From: JAJRXR01 sp041987545
Lineage (GTDB): Bacteria > Planctomycetota > Phycisphaerae > Phycisphaerales > UBA1924
NCBI GenBank assembly: GCA_041987545.1
Contig: JBHIWH010000006.1
Span: 180,172 to 244,171, forward strand
Direction of reading: 5' to 3'
Length of the DNA: 64,000 nucleotides
Within the stretch, counting starts at the first letter, position 1. Each line of letters begins with the position of its first letter. Shown here one piece after another: positions 25,708-32,464 of the stretch. The position numbers and the translations under genes are program-made. A model generated the notes under the pieces. It saw only the letters and a program-made list of their open reading frames with translations. It did not search any database and was not told the origin of the DNA.

Positions 25708-26637
25708 TCAGGCCCCGATGGAGCGGGTGACCGAGACCGCCGCGTACAGGCCGGCGACGGCCTCCCTCGGGACGACCTTGGGCGGGTAGTCGGCGTTGAT
25801 CGGCTGGATCCGGATCAGCTCCGCCCCGCCCTCGCCCGGCTCGAAGTAGACCCGCTTGAACGTGCTCTCGTGGTCGGGCTCCAGGCGGACGAAGCAGTCT
25901 GCGCCAGAGCGGACGTCCCGGGCCGGGCTGAAGACCACGATGTCACCCTCTCTGTAGTCGGGCTCCATCGAGTCGCCCACGACCCGGGCGGCGAACGCGT
26001 CTGGATCGTGCAGGTCCGGGCAGCGGACGTACTCGTCCGCCGTCCGTGCCGGGTAGCCCAGGTCGGTGAAATCCGACGGGTACCCGGCGCTGACAGAGTT
26101 GATCAGCGGGACCTCCAGCGGGAGCGAGATCCCGGCGGGCGCGTCGCCCGGCGGGGAGATCGAATCGACGAGGCGTTGCAGCTCGCCCGACTTGAACGCC
26201 GAGTCGAGCGAGCCGGCGGCCCGCAGGTCCGCCAGTCGTCTCACCGCGCGCTGCCCGCTCTGCAGCTGCGCGATGCTCCGCTTCATCGTCGGCGGGGTCC
26301 GCTCCCACTCGGCGGCCTCGACCAGACGCCCCTCGGGCATGCCCAGCGCCCGCTCGATCGCTTCGAGGATCGTGTCGCTCGGCGGGCCGCGGCGACCCCG
26401 CTCGACGTTCGACAGATAGCTCTTGGCGCACGCGACGCGGCGCGACAGCTCGTCCAGTGTGATCGAGAGCTGGCGACGACGGGCGCGGATCAAGGACGCG
26501 ACGCTGGACTCGCTCGTAGGCATGAGAGGGCTCGACTCGTCGGGACGCGCCCGGGCGGGCGCGTCCGGTCGGGCGCGTCCCCAGCCCGCCCGGGTCCGGG
26601 CCGACGTGGCTTGTGCGCTGGATTGTTGACCAACCAT
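25708..26637 (-). CDS. CI/LexA-type self-cleaving phage-like repressor (XRE HTH + S24 peptidase)
   Basis: The 309-residue protein has a Gly/Arg/Ala-rich start, an XRE helix-turn-helix at about residues 45-95 (ITLDELSRRVACAKSYLSNV), a linker, and a complete S24 peptidase domain. The nucleophile is Ser about 223 in GDSMEP and the base Lys about 261 in STFKRVYF. An Ala-Gly pair (about 184-185, NSVSAGYP) sits 39 residues before the Ser, where LexA and lambda CI cut themselves. The protein should therefore be a dimeric repressor inactivated by RecA-stimulated self-cleavage on DNA damage. Start: an in-frame TTG at 26652 and ATG at 26637 share AAGGGGGA; ATG is preferred. It faces the HTH gene at 26757 across an AT-rich operator-like region. 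Unlike LexA it carries XRE-type DNA binding, as phage repressors do. Confidence 0.88.
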   Translation of the reverse strand: MVGQQSSAQATSARTRAGWGRARPDAPARARPDESSPLMPTSESSVASLIRARRRQLSITLDELSRRVACAKSYLSNVERGRRGPPSDTILEAIERALGMPEGRLVEAAEWERTPPTMKRSIAQLQSGQRAVRRLADLRAAGSLDSAFKSGELQRLVDSISPPGDAPAGISLPLEVPLINSVSAGYPSDFTDLGYPARTADEYVRCPDLHDPDAFAARVVGDSMEPDYREGDIVVFSPARDVRSGADCFVRLEPDHESTFKRVYFEPGEGGAELIRIQPINADYPPKVVPREAVAGLYAAVSVTRSIGA

Positions 26638-26652
26638 ACATCCCCCTTGCAA

Positions 26653-26756
26653 AGAGTTCTCTACCTAGCTACAAAACACGATCAAGTATGCAAGATTGAG
26701 AACACTCATAAGTATGTGCCCTTAGGTGTCAAATCCACAATTGAGAGGGAGAAGAC
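26653..26756. promoter_or_regulatory. Low-G+C divergent promoter/operator region of the repressor cassette
   Basis: Two 60-base lines here each count 26 G/C (43 %), against about 70 % around them. Candidate plus-strand promoter: TTGCAA (26647-26652), 17 bases, TACAAA (26670-26675). Possible repressor sites are the heptamer AAGTATG repeated at 26684-26690 and 26710-26716 (26 bases apart), the palindrome CATA-AG-TATG at 26707-26716, and GAGTTCTC (26654-26661) facing GAGAAC (26698-26703). The ribosome-binding site of the plus gene is GAGAGGGAG just before 26757. Repeats are seen; operator function is inferred from the position between a CI-like gene and its divergent neighbour. Confidence 0.55.
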
Positions 26757-27218
26757 ATGGAACGTCGCGCAGGACACAGCAGTGCGGGGGCCAGGGCCGG
26801 CTCGACCTTCTCGCCGGCGGAGGCGACGGATCTGCGTCGGAGGCGGCGGAGGGACCTGGTCGAGCGCATCGTGGAGCGCGCCGACCTGCTCGCGCCCGCC
26901 GACCGGGCCCTCGTGCACGCCCACTACCGCGACGGGCGGAGCGTGGTCGAGATCGCGCGGCTGAGGGGAGGCTCGCCCCGGTCGCTGCGTCGGCGGCTCA
27001 AGCGTCTGGTCGAGCGTGAGCTGGATCCGCTGTTCGCGTTCGTCGCGCGTCGGCGTGCGTCCTGGTCGCACACCCGCCGCCGGGTCGCGACATCGCTGAT
27101 GCTCGAGGGGAGGTCGATGCGCGAGACCGGGCAGCGCCTGGGTCTGAGCCTGCACACGGTGCGTCGGCACCACGACGCGGTCCGGGCGCTCTACGAGTCC
27201 GAGTCGGCGACGGCGTGA
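26757..27218 (+). CDS. Tandem helix-turn-helix DNA-binding protein (sigma region 4-like)
   Basis: This is a 153-residue, very basic protein with two helix-turn-helix segments. The first, about residues 45-80 (LAPADRALVHAHYRDGRSVV, then EIARLRGGSPRSLRRRLKRL), resembles sigma region 4. The second, about 105-145 (SLMLEGRSMRETGQRLGLSL, then HTVRRHHDAVRALYE), is LuxR/sigma-like. There is no region 2 or receiver domain, so it is neither a full sigma factor nor a response regulator. Its place, divergent from a CI-type repressor and first in a rightward set of phage-like genes, is that of an activator such as lambda Cro/CII or a late-gene regulator. The ATG at 26757 has GAGAGGGAG upstream. The next gene overlaps its stop if a GTG start is used. 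Role inferred from context. Confidence 0.65.
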   Translation: MERRAGHSSAGARAGSTFSPAEATDLRRRRRRDLVERIVERADLLAPADRALVHAHYRDGRSVVEIARLRGGSPRSLRRRLKRLVERELDPLFAFVARRRASWSHTRRRVATSLMLEGRSMRETGQRLGLSLHTVRRHHDAVRALYESESATA

Positions 27219-27241
27219 GCGGGCGAGTGGGGCGAGGTGAG

Positions 27242-28591
27242 ATGCCCAGCGAGCGTGTGCGGCGTGCGGTGGCGCCATTCGGGATCGTGCCGGGGGACAG
27301 TCGCGGCGCGGCGCCCCGCGCCGACGCGGGGACGGTGGACGCGCTGGCGGCGCTCGGCCCGGGTGGCGTCGGCCTGGTGACGGGGGCGAGCGGGACGGGC
27401 AAGTCCACGCTGGTGCGCGCGCTCGTGGATCGGCTCCGGGCGCGGGGCGATCGTGTCGAGGAGGCGCGGGCGGGCGCGCTGGCCCGCTCGGGGCGGGCGG
27501 TGGTCGAGGTCGTCCGCGGGCCGCTCGACGAGGCGATGGGGGCGCTGTCGGCGGCCGGGCTCGCCGAAGCGTCGCTGCTTGGCAGGCCGGCGCGCGAGCT
27601 GTCCGAGGGCGAGCGGTGGCGGCTGGTGCTGGCCCGGGCGATCTCTCGGGCGGCGCGCACGGGGACCGAGGGGCGGGCGTGGGTCGTGGCCGACGAGTTC
27701 TGCTCGGCGCTCGATCGGGCAACGGGCGAGGCGGTGGCGTTCGGGCTCGGGCGGTGGGTGCGGCGCCGGCAGGGTGTCCGGCTCGTCTGCGCCGCGGCCC
27801 ACGAGGACATGCCGAGGCTGCTCCGCCCGGACCTGCTGGCCGAGCCCGGGTCGGGCGGCGCGTGGGAGGTCCGCGAGCCGCGGCCGGGGCCTCGACGCCC
27901 GAACGTCTCGATCGCGCCGGGCACGATCGCCGACTACGACGCGCTCGGGCGCCTGCACTACCGGGGCGGGCGACCGGCGACGTGGACGCGTGTGCTGTGC
28001 GCGTGGCGCGGCGCGGGCCGCGGGCGCCTGCTCGCGGGCGTGCTCGTCGTCAGCCGCCCGACCCTGAACGCGGCGTGGCGCGACCTGGCCTGGCCCGGGC
28101 GGTACTCGACCGGGAGCCTGTCGGCCCGCGCGCGTCGGATCAACCGGGAGCTGCGGTGCATCTCGCGGGTTGTCGTCGAACCCAGGTCCAGGGGGATGGG
28201 GATCGCGCGGCGGCTGGTCGGGGCGTACCTGGCCGAGGCGCAGACGCCGGCGACCGAGGCGCTGGCGGCGATGGGCGAGCACTGCCCGTTCTTCGAGCGG
28301 GCCGGGATGAGGGCGTACCGCCCGGCCGTCCGCCCGCCGGACGCGCGGTTGCTCGACGCGCTCGCGCACGCGGGGCTCGACGCCGGGGCGTTGATGTTCG
28401 GCGAAAGCGCCGAGGACGCGGCGGCGAGCGCGCTCGTGCGGCGCGAGCTGCGCCGCTGGGCCGACGCGTCGCGGGCGACCCGGGGGTTGCTGGCCCTGGG
28501 CTGGGCCGAGCTGGCGCGGGCGGCGGGGCGCCGCCTGGCGGCGCGGCCGATCGCGTACGCGCACGTGGGCGGGGGGCGGGGCGATGGGTGA
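27242..28591 (+). CDS. ABC-type ATPase fused to a GNAT-like acetyltransferase domain (COG2401-like)
   Basis: The 449-residue protein has an ABC-type ATPase half: Walker A TGASGTGKST with Lys about 54, a signature-like ARELSEGERWR about 120, and Walker B AWVVADEFCSALD with Asp-Glu about 151-152. From about residue 215 a GNAT-like domain follows, with the acetyl-CoA-binding segment RVVVEPRSRGMGIARRLV at 309-326 and a later MGEHCPFFERAGMRAY. ATPases fused to a predicted acetyltransferase are recorded as COG2401, function unknown. Phage Mom DNA-modification enzymes are also GNAT-like, so a role in nucleic-acid modification is possible but unproven. No membrane domain is present, so it is not a transporter. 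An alternative GTG at 27215 overlaps the previous stop (GTGA); ATG 27242 has GAGGTGA. An assembly gap follows 16 bases after the stop. Confidence 0.7.
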   Translation: MPSERVRRAVAPFGIVPGDSRGAAPRADAGTVDALAALGPGGVGLVTGASGTGKSTLVRALVDRLRARGDRVEEARAGALARSGRAVVEVVRGPLDEAMGALSAAGLAEASLLGRPARELSEGERWRLVLARAISRAARTGTEGRAWVVADEFCSALDRATGEAVAFGLGRWVRRRQGVRLVCAAAHEDMPRLLRPDLLAEPGSGGAWEVREPRPGPRRPNVSIAPGTIADYDALGRLHYRGGRPATWTRVLCAWRGAGRGRLLAGVLVVSRPTLNAAWRDLAWPGRYSTGSLSARARRINRELRCISRVVVEPRSRGMGIARRLVGAYLAEAQTPATEALAAMGEHCPFFERAGMRAYRPAVRPPDARLLDALAHAGLDAGALMFGESAEDAAASALVRRELRRWADASRATRGLLALGWAELARAAGRRLAARPIAYAHVGGGRGDG

Positions 28592-28607
28592 GGGGCGATT
28601 GCGTGGT

Positions 28608-28617
28608 NNNNNNNNNN
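28608..28617. other. Assembly gap (10 N) in an unusual AT/G-tract intergenic stretch
   Basis: Ten N lie between the ATPase-GNAT gene and the small ORF. The flank 28618-28743 is odd: a C/G hairpin-like part, AGTTTTTGCG and ATTTTTTTATTTTTG runs, then an unbroken run of G at about 28726-28738. Sequence or length missing here could hide the true start of the small ORF or another short gene. No feature can be called in the gap. Confidence 0.9.
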
Positions 28618-28743
28618 TATTTTGGTGCCTGCGGGGGGCTGCTGCCCCTCGCACCCCCCTGAGAACGCATAGTTTTTGCGTGCGCGCGTGTGATAGAGTA
28701 TTTTTTTATTTTTGCGGGGGGCGCGGGGGGGGGGGGGCGTCGA

Positions 28744-28899
28744 GTGCCGGCGCCGGCGGCGGCGCCCGACGCCGACGCGCTGCCCCACGGGCTGACGTTC
28801 TTTCTGACGGCGGGGCAGCGTCGCGACGTGTTGCGGGCGCTGAGGCGTGTGGACCCGGACCGGGTCCGGGCGTTGCTCCGGGTGTTGCGGGCGGGGTAG
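28744..28899 (+). CDS. Small conserved-looking ORF upstream of the terminase gene
   Basis: The frame 28690-28899 is open, but its first part runs through homopolymers. The GTG at 28744, just after the G-tract, gives a 51-residue product. It has a Pro/Ala-rich start and then a helical segment, HGLTFFLTAGQRRDVLRALR, ending in DPDRVRALLRVLRA. The pattern of spaced Leu/Val/Arg residues suggests a small amphipathic helical protein. It ends 15 bases before the terminase start on the same strand, the position often held by a small terminase or packaging-linked protein, but no homology to TerS is recognisable. I do not recognise the family. Being coding at all is uncertain because of the gap and G-run nearby. 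Confidence 0.45.
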   Translation: MPAPAAAPDADALPHGLTFFLTAGQRRDVLRALRRVDPDRVRALLRVLRAG

Positions 28900-28914
28900 T
28901 CCGGGGGGGATTCG

Positions 28915-30450
28915 ATGGGCGGGAATCAGGGTGGGGGCGGGGACGCCGCGCGCGCGGACGGAGCGGGGGCGGGCGGCGATGACGTGCGCGCACGGCTGGA
29001 GTCGATCCGGGATTCGTTCCCCAGAACGCCCGACGAGCTGCACGCGTGGGTGCGGGCGACGCTGGGCGTGGAGGTGGCGCGGGAGGCGTTGATCGAGGGG
29101 CACGCGGCGCCGTTCGAGTACCTCGTGCACGCCTTCTTCGAGGACGAGTCGCCACGCGACCTGGTCGTGTGGGCCAACCGGGGCGGGGGAAAGACGTTCC
29201 TGGCGGCGATCGCGACGCTGGCGGACATGGTCTTCAAGGACGGGATCGAGATCCGCGTGCTGGGCGGCTCGCTCGAGCAGGCCAAGCGGATGCACGCGCA
29301 CCTGCGGGGCTTCCTGGCCCGCCCGGGCCTGGAGTGGCTCGTGGACGGGCGGATCACGGAGCGGCGCGTCCGGCTGGTCAACGGCTCGAGCCTGGAGCTG
29401 CTGGCCCAGTCGCAGGCGTCGGTCCGCGGCACGCGCGTTCAAAAACTCCGGTGCGACGAGGTCGAGCTGTTCGACCCCGAGGTCTGGGAGGCAGCGCAGC
29501 TGGTCACACGCTCCAAGGACTGCGGCGGCGTGCGCGTGCGGGGCTCGGTCGAGTGCCTCTCGACCATGCACGTGCCCTACGGGCTCATGCACCGGCTCGT
29601 CGGCGAGTGCGGGGGCGAGGACGCGACGCGGCGGCTCTTCCGGTGGGGGCTGGTGGATGTGCTGGGCCGATGCGGGGACGGGCACGCGTGCGACTCGCCC
29701 TGCGCGCTGCTCGACGAGTGCGCCGGAAAGGCCAAGTCGCGCGACGCGCGGGGGGTGGCGGCCGGTCACGTCGAGGTCGAGGACGCGGTGACGCAGAAGC
29801 GGCGCGTGGGCGAGGCGACGTGGAAGTCCGAGATGCTCTGCCTCGCGCCGCGGAGGAGCGACTGCGTGCTGCCGGAGTTCCAGACCGGCCTGCACGTCGT
29901 GGGCGGGCTGCCGTCGGAGCGAGAAGGGTGGGTGTGGGTCGGGGGGATGGACTTCGGCATCCGCTCGCCGACGGTGGTTCTGTGGGCCGGGCTCGATCCG
30001 TCGGGGGTGCTGTGGGTGGTGGACGAGCGGGTGGAGTCGGGGATGGTGCTGGCGGCGCACGTGGAGGCGATCCGGGGGGCGCCGTGGCCCGCGCTGTCGT
30101 GGATCGGCGTGGACCCGGCGGGCGGGCAGCGGTCGGGGCAGACCGGGGTGAGCGACGTGCAGGCGATGCGGCGGGCGGGGCTGGTCGTCAAGCACCGGCG
30201 CCTGGGCGTGGTCGACGGGCTGGAGCTTGTGCGGGCGCGGCTGCGGCCGGCCGAGGGGGCGCCGCGGCTGCTCGTGCACCGGCGCTGCGCGAGGCTCATC
30301 GAGTCGCTGGAGACGTACCGGTATCCGTCGGACCGGCCCGAGTCGGTGACGCCCGTGAAGGACGGCGCCGACCACGCGGTCGATGCGCTGCGGTACATGA
30401 TCCAGAACCTGGACGCGGCGTACGAGACGCGGTACTCGCGGTACGTCTGA
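28915..30450 (+). CDS. Phage-type large terminase-like protein (ATPase + RNase H-fold nuclease)
   Basis: This 511-residue protein has a Gly/Asp-rich N-terminus, an ATPase domain with Walker A ANRGGGKTF about residues 87-95 and Walker B LRCDEVELF with Asp-Glu 181-182, and a C-terminal RNase H-fold nuclease. Acidic residues of the nuclease are Asp about 346 (GGMDFGIRSP), Asp about 400 (WIGVDPAGG) and Asp about 486/490 (DGADHAVDALRYMI). All elements of a DNA-packaging motor subunit are present and look intact. About ten Cys in the middle (CGDGHACDSPCALLDEC) could bind zinc, which is unusual. The ATG at 28915 follows a GGGGGGGA tract. No portal, protease or capsid gene follows; the next gene is on the other strand. 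A domesticated or satellite-type terminase is inferred. Confidence 0.85.
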   Translation: MGGNQGGGGDAARADGAGAGGDDVRARLESIRDSFPRTPDELHAWVRATLGVEVAREALIEGHAAPFEYLVHAFFEDESPRDLVVWANRGGGKTFLAAIATLADMVFKDGIEIRVLGGSLEQAKRMHAHLRGFLARPGLEWLVDGRITERRVRLVNGSSLELLAQSQASVRGTRVQKLRCDEVELFDPEVWEAAQLVTRSKDCGGVRVRGSVECLSTMHVPYGLMHRLVGECGGEDATRRLFRWGLVDVLGRCGDGHACDSPCALLDECAGKAKSRDARGVAAGHVEVEDAVTQKRRVGEATWKSEMLCLAPRRSDCVLPEFQTGLHVVGGLPSEREGWVWVGGMDFGIRSPTVVLWAGLDPSGVLWVVDERVESGMVLAAHVEAIRGAPWPALSWIGVDPAGGQRSGQTGVSDVQAMRRAGLVVKHRRLGVVDGLELVRARLRPAEGAPRLLVHRRCARLIESLETYRYPSDRPESVTPVKDGADHAVDALRYMIQNLDAAYETRYSRYV

Positions 30451-30462
30451 GGCGGCGGCGGC

Positions 30463-30717
30463 TCAGGAGCCCGGCATGGGCGCGAGCGAGGGGATGGCGT
30501 ACCCGATGACGAGGTACGCGGCCAGGCCCAGCAGGGCGATCCCGCCCACGATCTGGATCGTGAACGAGAGGACCTGGGGCCAGAACTTGCGCATGTCGGG
30601 CACGCGGACGGCCTTGTAGGCGCAGGCGATGAAGAAGGCCATGGGCACGAGCAGGACGAACCACCAGTCGTGCAGGTCCAGGGGATCGAGGAAGGGGGTG
30701 TAGGCGAGGAGGTTCAT
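30463..30717 (-). CDS. Small two-helix membrane protein
   Basis: The 84-residue product has two hydrophobic segments, WWFVLLVPMAFFIACAYKAV and FTIQIVGGIALLGLAAYLVI, joined by a short charged loop (RVPDMRKFWPQV). The N-terminus (NLLAYTPFLDPLDLHDW) is not a cleavable signal. I do not recognise a named family. Its ATG overlaps the stop of the DUF6677-like gene by four bases (ATGA), so the two are translationally coupled and their products may work together at the inner membrane. It converges on the terminase gene with only 12 bases between stops. Confidence 0.7.
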   Translation of the reverse strand: MNLLAYTPFLDPLDLHDWWFVLLVPMAFFIACAYKAVRVPDMRKFWPQVLSFTIQIVGGIALLGLAAYLVIGYAIPSLAPMPGS

Positions 30718-31301
30718 GCGGGCGTGGCCCCGTTGCTCGCCCGGGTGCTCGCCCCGGTCTGGGCGCTGCTGTGCTCGTCCTCGCGGGAGCCGCCGCGGAC
30801 GGAGGGCAGCAGGGCGTCGAGGATGACGATGAAGTTGAGCATGCCGGCGAGCGTGGCGGCGAGGGTGCCGATCTCGTTCATCTTGGCGACGGACTTGGTG
30901 TTGGGCGGTCCGGCGCCGTTCTGCGCGGGGACCCAGACGGGCTCGTTCGTGCCGTCGCCGTCGAGGTCGAGCGAGCCGCGCATCTCGTCGGGGTGTCCGG
31001 AGCGTCGGAGGCGCGTGTCGCGGTCGAGGGCCTTGAACCGGGTCTGATGGGCGTAGTTGACGCCGAAGGCGAGCGGGCCGACGAATGCCTGGCCGACGAA
31101 CCAGATGCGGTCCTCCTCGGAATCGACGACGTCGATGCCGCCGACGAGCATGCCGCCGAGGAAGAGGCCGAGGATCCCGACGCAGGCCATGAGAGCCCGG
31201 GAGCGTTCGCCCCGGTAGAACTGGCCCGCGCCGGGGAGGATGCAGGCGAGGACGCCGGCGGCGAGGTCGAGGCCCTTGGGCGGGGGTGCGGGGTCGGGCA
31301 T
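30714..31301 (-). CDS. DUF6677-like membrane protein
   Basis: This 195-residue protein starts PDPAPPPKGLDLAAGVLACI with PGAGQFYRGERSRAL directly after. The GxGQxYxGx pattern is that of small TM2-like/DUF6677 proteins common in Planctomycetota. Three to four hydrophobic stretches are visible (ACVGILGLFLGGMLVGGI, FVGPLAFGVNY, LAATLAGMLNFIVILDALL). Between them a soluble loop has a DLDGDGTNEPVW segment that resembles a calcium-type loop. The open frame extends to 31541, but the ATG at 31301 starts the conserved part. It overlaps the next gene by four bases. Function unknown; probably an inner-membrane protein. Confidence 0.7.
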   Translation of the reverse strand: MPDPAPPPKGLDLAAGVLACILPGAGQFYRGERSRALMACVGILGLFLGGMLVGGIDVVDSEEDRIWFVGQAFVGPLAFGVNYAHQTRFKALDRDTRLRRSGHPDEMRGSLDLDGDGTNEPVWVPAQNGAGPPNTKSVAKMNEIGTLAATLAGMLNFIVILDALLPSVRGGSREDEHSSAQTGASTRASNGATPA

Positions 31302-31485
31302 TGGGCGGGTGTCTCGGGGCTCGCGGGGACGTGGGCGTGGAGAGTGCGAACGAGCGGGCGGGGGAGTGGCCCGGGGACGATTGACAGACGCTCGTCGGGC
31401 GGTAGTGTACGGCCCGATAGGCGGACCAGGGCTGGGGGCCAGGGGTGGCCCGGCCCGGGTGGGCGCGCGACGAGGACGAGCAGTC

Positions 31486-31752
31486 ATGCCGCAGGATCTA
31501 GAGCAGCTGGTGGGCGGGAGCGAGGAGTCCGGGGAGTCCACGCCCTGGGGCGCCCCGTCCGAGAACGTCGCGGTCCTCGGGATCGACGAGGAGGACGAGG
31601 ACGAGGCGTACTTCCTGGCCGACGACGACGACGATGATGACGATGACGACGACGAGATCTACGACGACGACGAGGACTACGACGATCTGGACGACGTCGA
31701 TGACGAAGATGACGTGGATGGGGCGGACGAAGAGGACGATGACGACCTCTGA
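31486..31752 (+). CDS. Poly-aspartate acidic small protein
   Basis: The 88-residue product has a modest N-terminal part (PQDLEQLVGGSEESGESTPW), then EEDEDEAYFLA followed by 11 consecutive Asp. The rest to the C-terminus is almost entirely Asp and Glu with a few Tyr, Leu and Val. More than half of the residues are acidic. It should be disordered and soluble and could bind cations or a basic partner. The next gene, 61 bases on, encodes a protein with a very basic N-terminus, which would make a fitting partner, though that is speculation. The GAC/GAT repeats could also vary in length by slippage. No family is recognised. Confidence 0.6.
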   Translation: MPQDLEQLVGGSEESGESTPWGAPSENVAVLGIDEEDEDEAYFLADDDDDDDDDDDEIYDDDEDYDDLDDVDDEDDVDGADEEDDDDL

Positions 31753-31813
31753 GTAGAGCCGCCATGCGCGGGCGCCCGGAGACGCCCCCGCCCGAGGCGG
31801 CGGGGAGGCGTCG

Positions 31814-32362
31814 ATGAGCCGTTCCAAGAAGAAGACGCAGGACCGAGTCGAGCAGCGTCAGGACACGTCGGAGGGCGGGGCCCCGGACGGTCAGGTCGTG
31901 GACCGCCGCATGGGTCTGGACCGGCGTCGGGTGCGGATGATCAAGGACGGCAAGGAGGTCGCGCCGACGGGCCTGGAGCGTCGGCGTGGTCCCGGGCGGC
32001 GGCTGAGCGACTTCACGAAGGCCGCCGAGGAAGGCGAGATGACCACGGAGCAGTTCCTGTTCCTGGTCGCGATCGACGAGTTCAAGCGTGCCAACGGCAA
32101 GACGTTCCCGACGTGGACGGACGTGCTGGAGGTTGTGCGGCTGCTCGGGTATCGCAAGACCATGAAGAGCGAGCTGAGCCTGCCCCGGGCCGAGGACTGG
32201 ACGGAGGCGCCGGACGCCGAGGCGGGGGTCCGCCCGGACGGGTGGGAGAACCGGTTCGAGAAGTCCTCGAGCGGGTTCGGCGCCCGGGCGGGGCGGAGCG
32301 AGGCCGAGCTGACCGACGAGGCGCTCGACGAGTTCGAGCGGAGCTTCGGGAAGGCGGCCTGA
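31814..32362 (+). CDS. Hypothetical protein with basic N-terminus and acidic C-terminus
   Basis: This 182-residue soluble protein has about 65 strongly basic N-terminal residues (SRSKKKTQDRVEQRQDTSEG; VVDRRMGLDRRRVRMIKDGK; LERRRGPGRRL). A predicted helical core of about 70 residues follows (MTTEQFLFLVAIDEFKRANG, then FPTWTDVLEVVRLLGYRKTM), and the tail is acidic. The core 'TFPTWTDVLEVVRLLGYRK' is a pattern I associate with planctomycete conserved hypotheticals, not with a known enzyme. The ATG at 31814 follows GGGAGG by six bases, so translation is well supported. Nucleic-acid binding by the basic arm is possible. A terminator follows at 32420. Confidence 0.7.
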   Translation: MSRSKKKTQDRVEQRQDTSEGGAPDGQVVDRRMGLDRRRVRMIKDGKEVAPTGLERRRGPGRRLSDFTKAAEEGEMTTEQFLFLVAIDEFKRANGKTFPTWTDVLEVVRLLGYRKTMKSELSLPRAEDWTEAPDAEAGVRPDGWENRFEKSSSGFGARAGRSEAELTDEALDEFERSFGKAA

Positions 32363-32419
32363 GGGGGGCGGCGCCGGGCTCGGCCCGGGCCGCGTGTACC
32401 ATCATCTCCAGCGGCGACC

Positions 32420-32444
32420 AACGCCCCCGTCGCGGGGCGTTTTC
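32420..32444 (+). terminator. Rho-independent terminator
   Basis: An 8-bp stem (AACGCCCC with GGGGCGTT), a 6-base loop and TTTTC end the unit before the protease-RimK operon. Confidence 0.85.
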
Positions 32445-32464
32445 ATTGCGCCGCGGGAGGTCGC

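Noticed and set aside
26757..27218. Calling the tandem-HTH protein a sigma factor
   Set aside because: Only a region 4-like helix-turn-helix is present; there is no region 2 to bind polymerase or the -10 element.
27242..28591. Calling the ATPase-GNAT protein an ABC transporter subunit
   Set aside because: It has no membrane segment, no permease or binding-protein gene is adjacent, and half of the protein is an acetyltransferase-like domain.
28618..28743. Possible small RNA or riboswitch between the ATPase-GNAT gene and the terminase
   Set aside because: Short hairpins exist, but the assembly gap and homopolymers prevent any reliable structure or boundary.
31616..31750. GAC/GAT-rich tract taken as a simple sequence repeat or CRISPR-like array
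   Set aside because: It is in frame, encodes the poly-Asp protein behind its own start, and has no spacer structure. No CRISPR array was found anywhere in the window.
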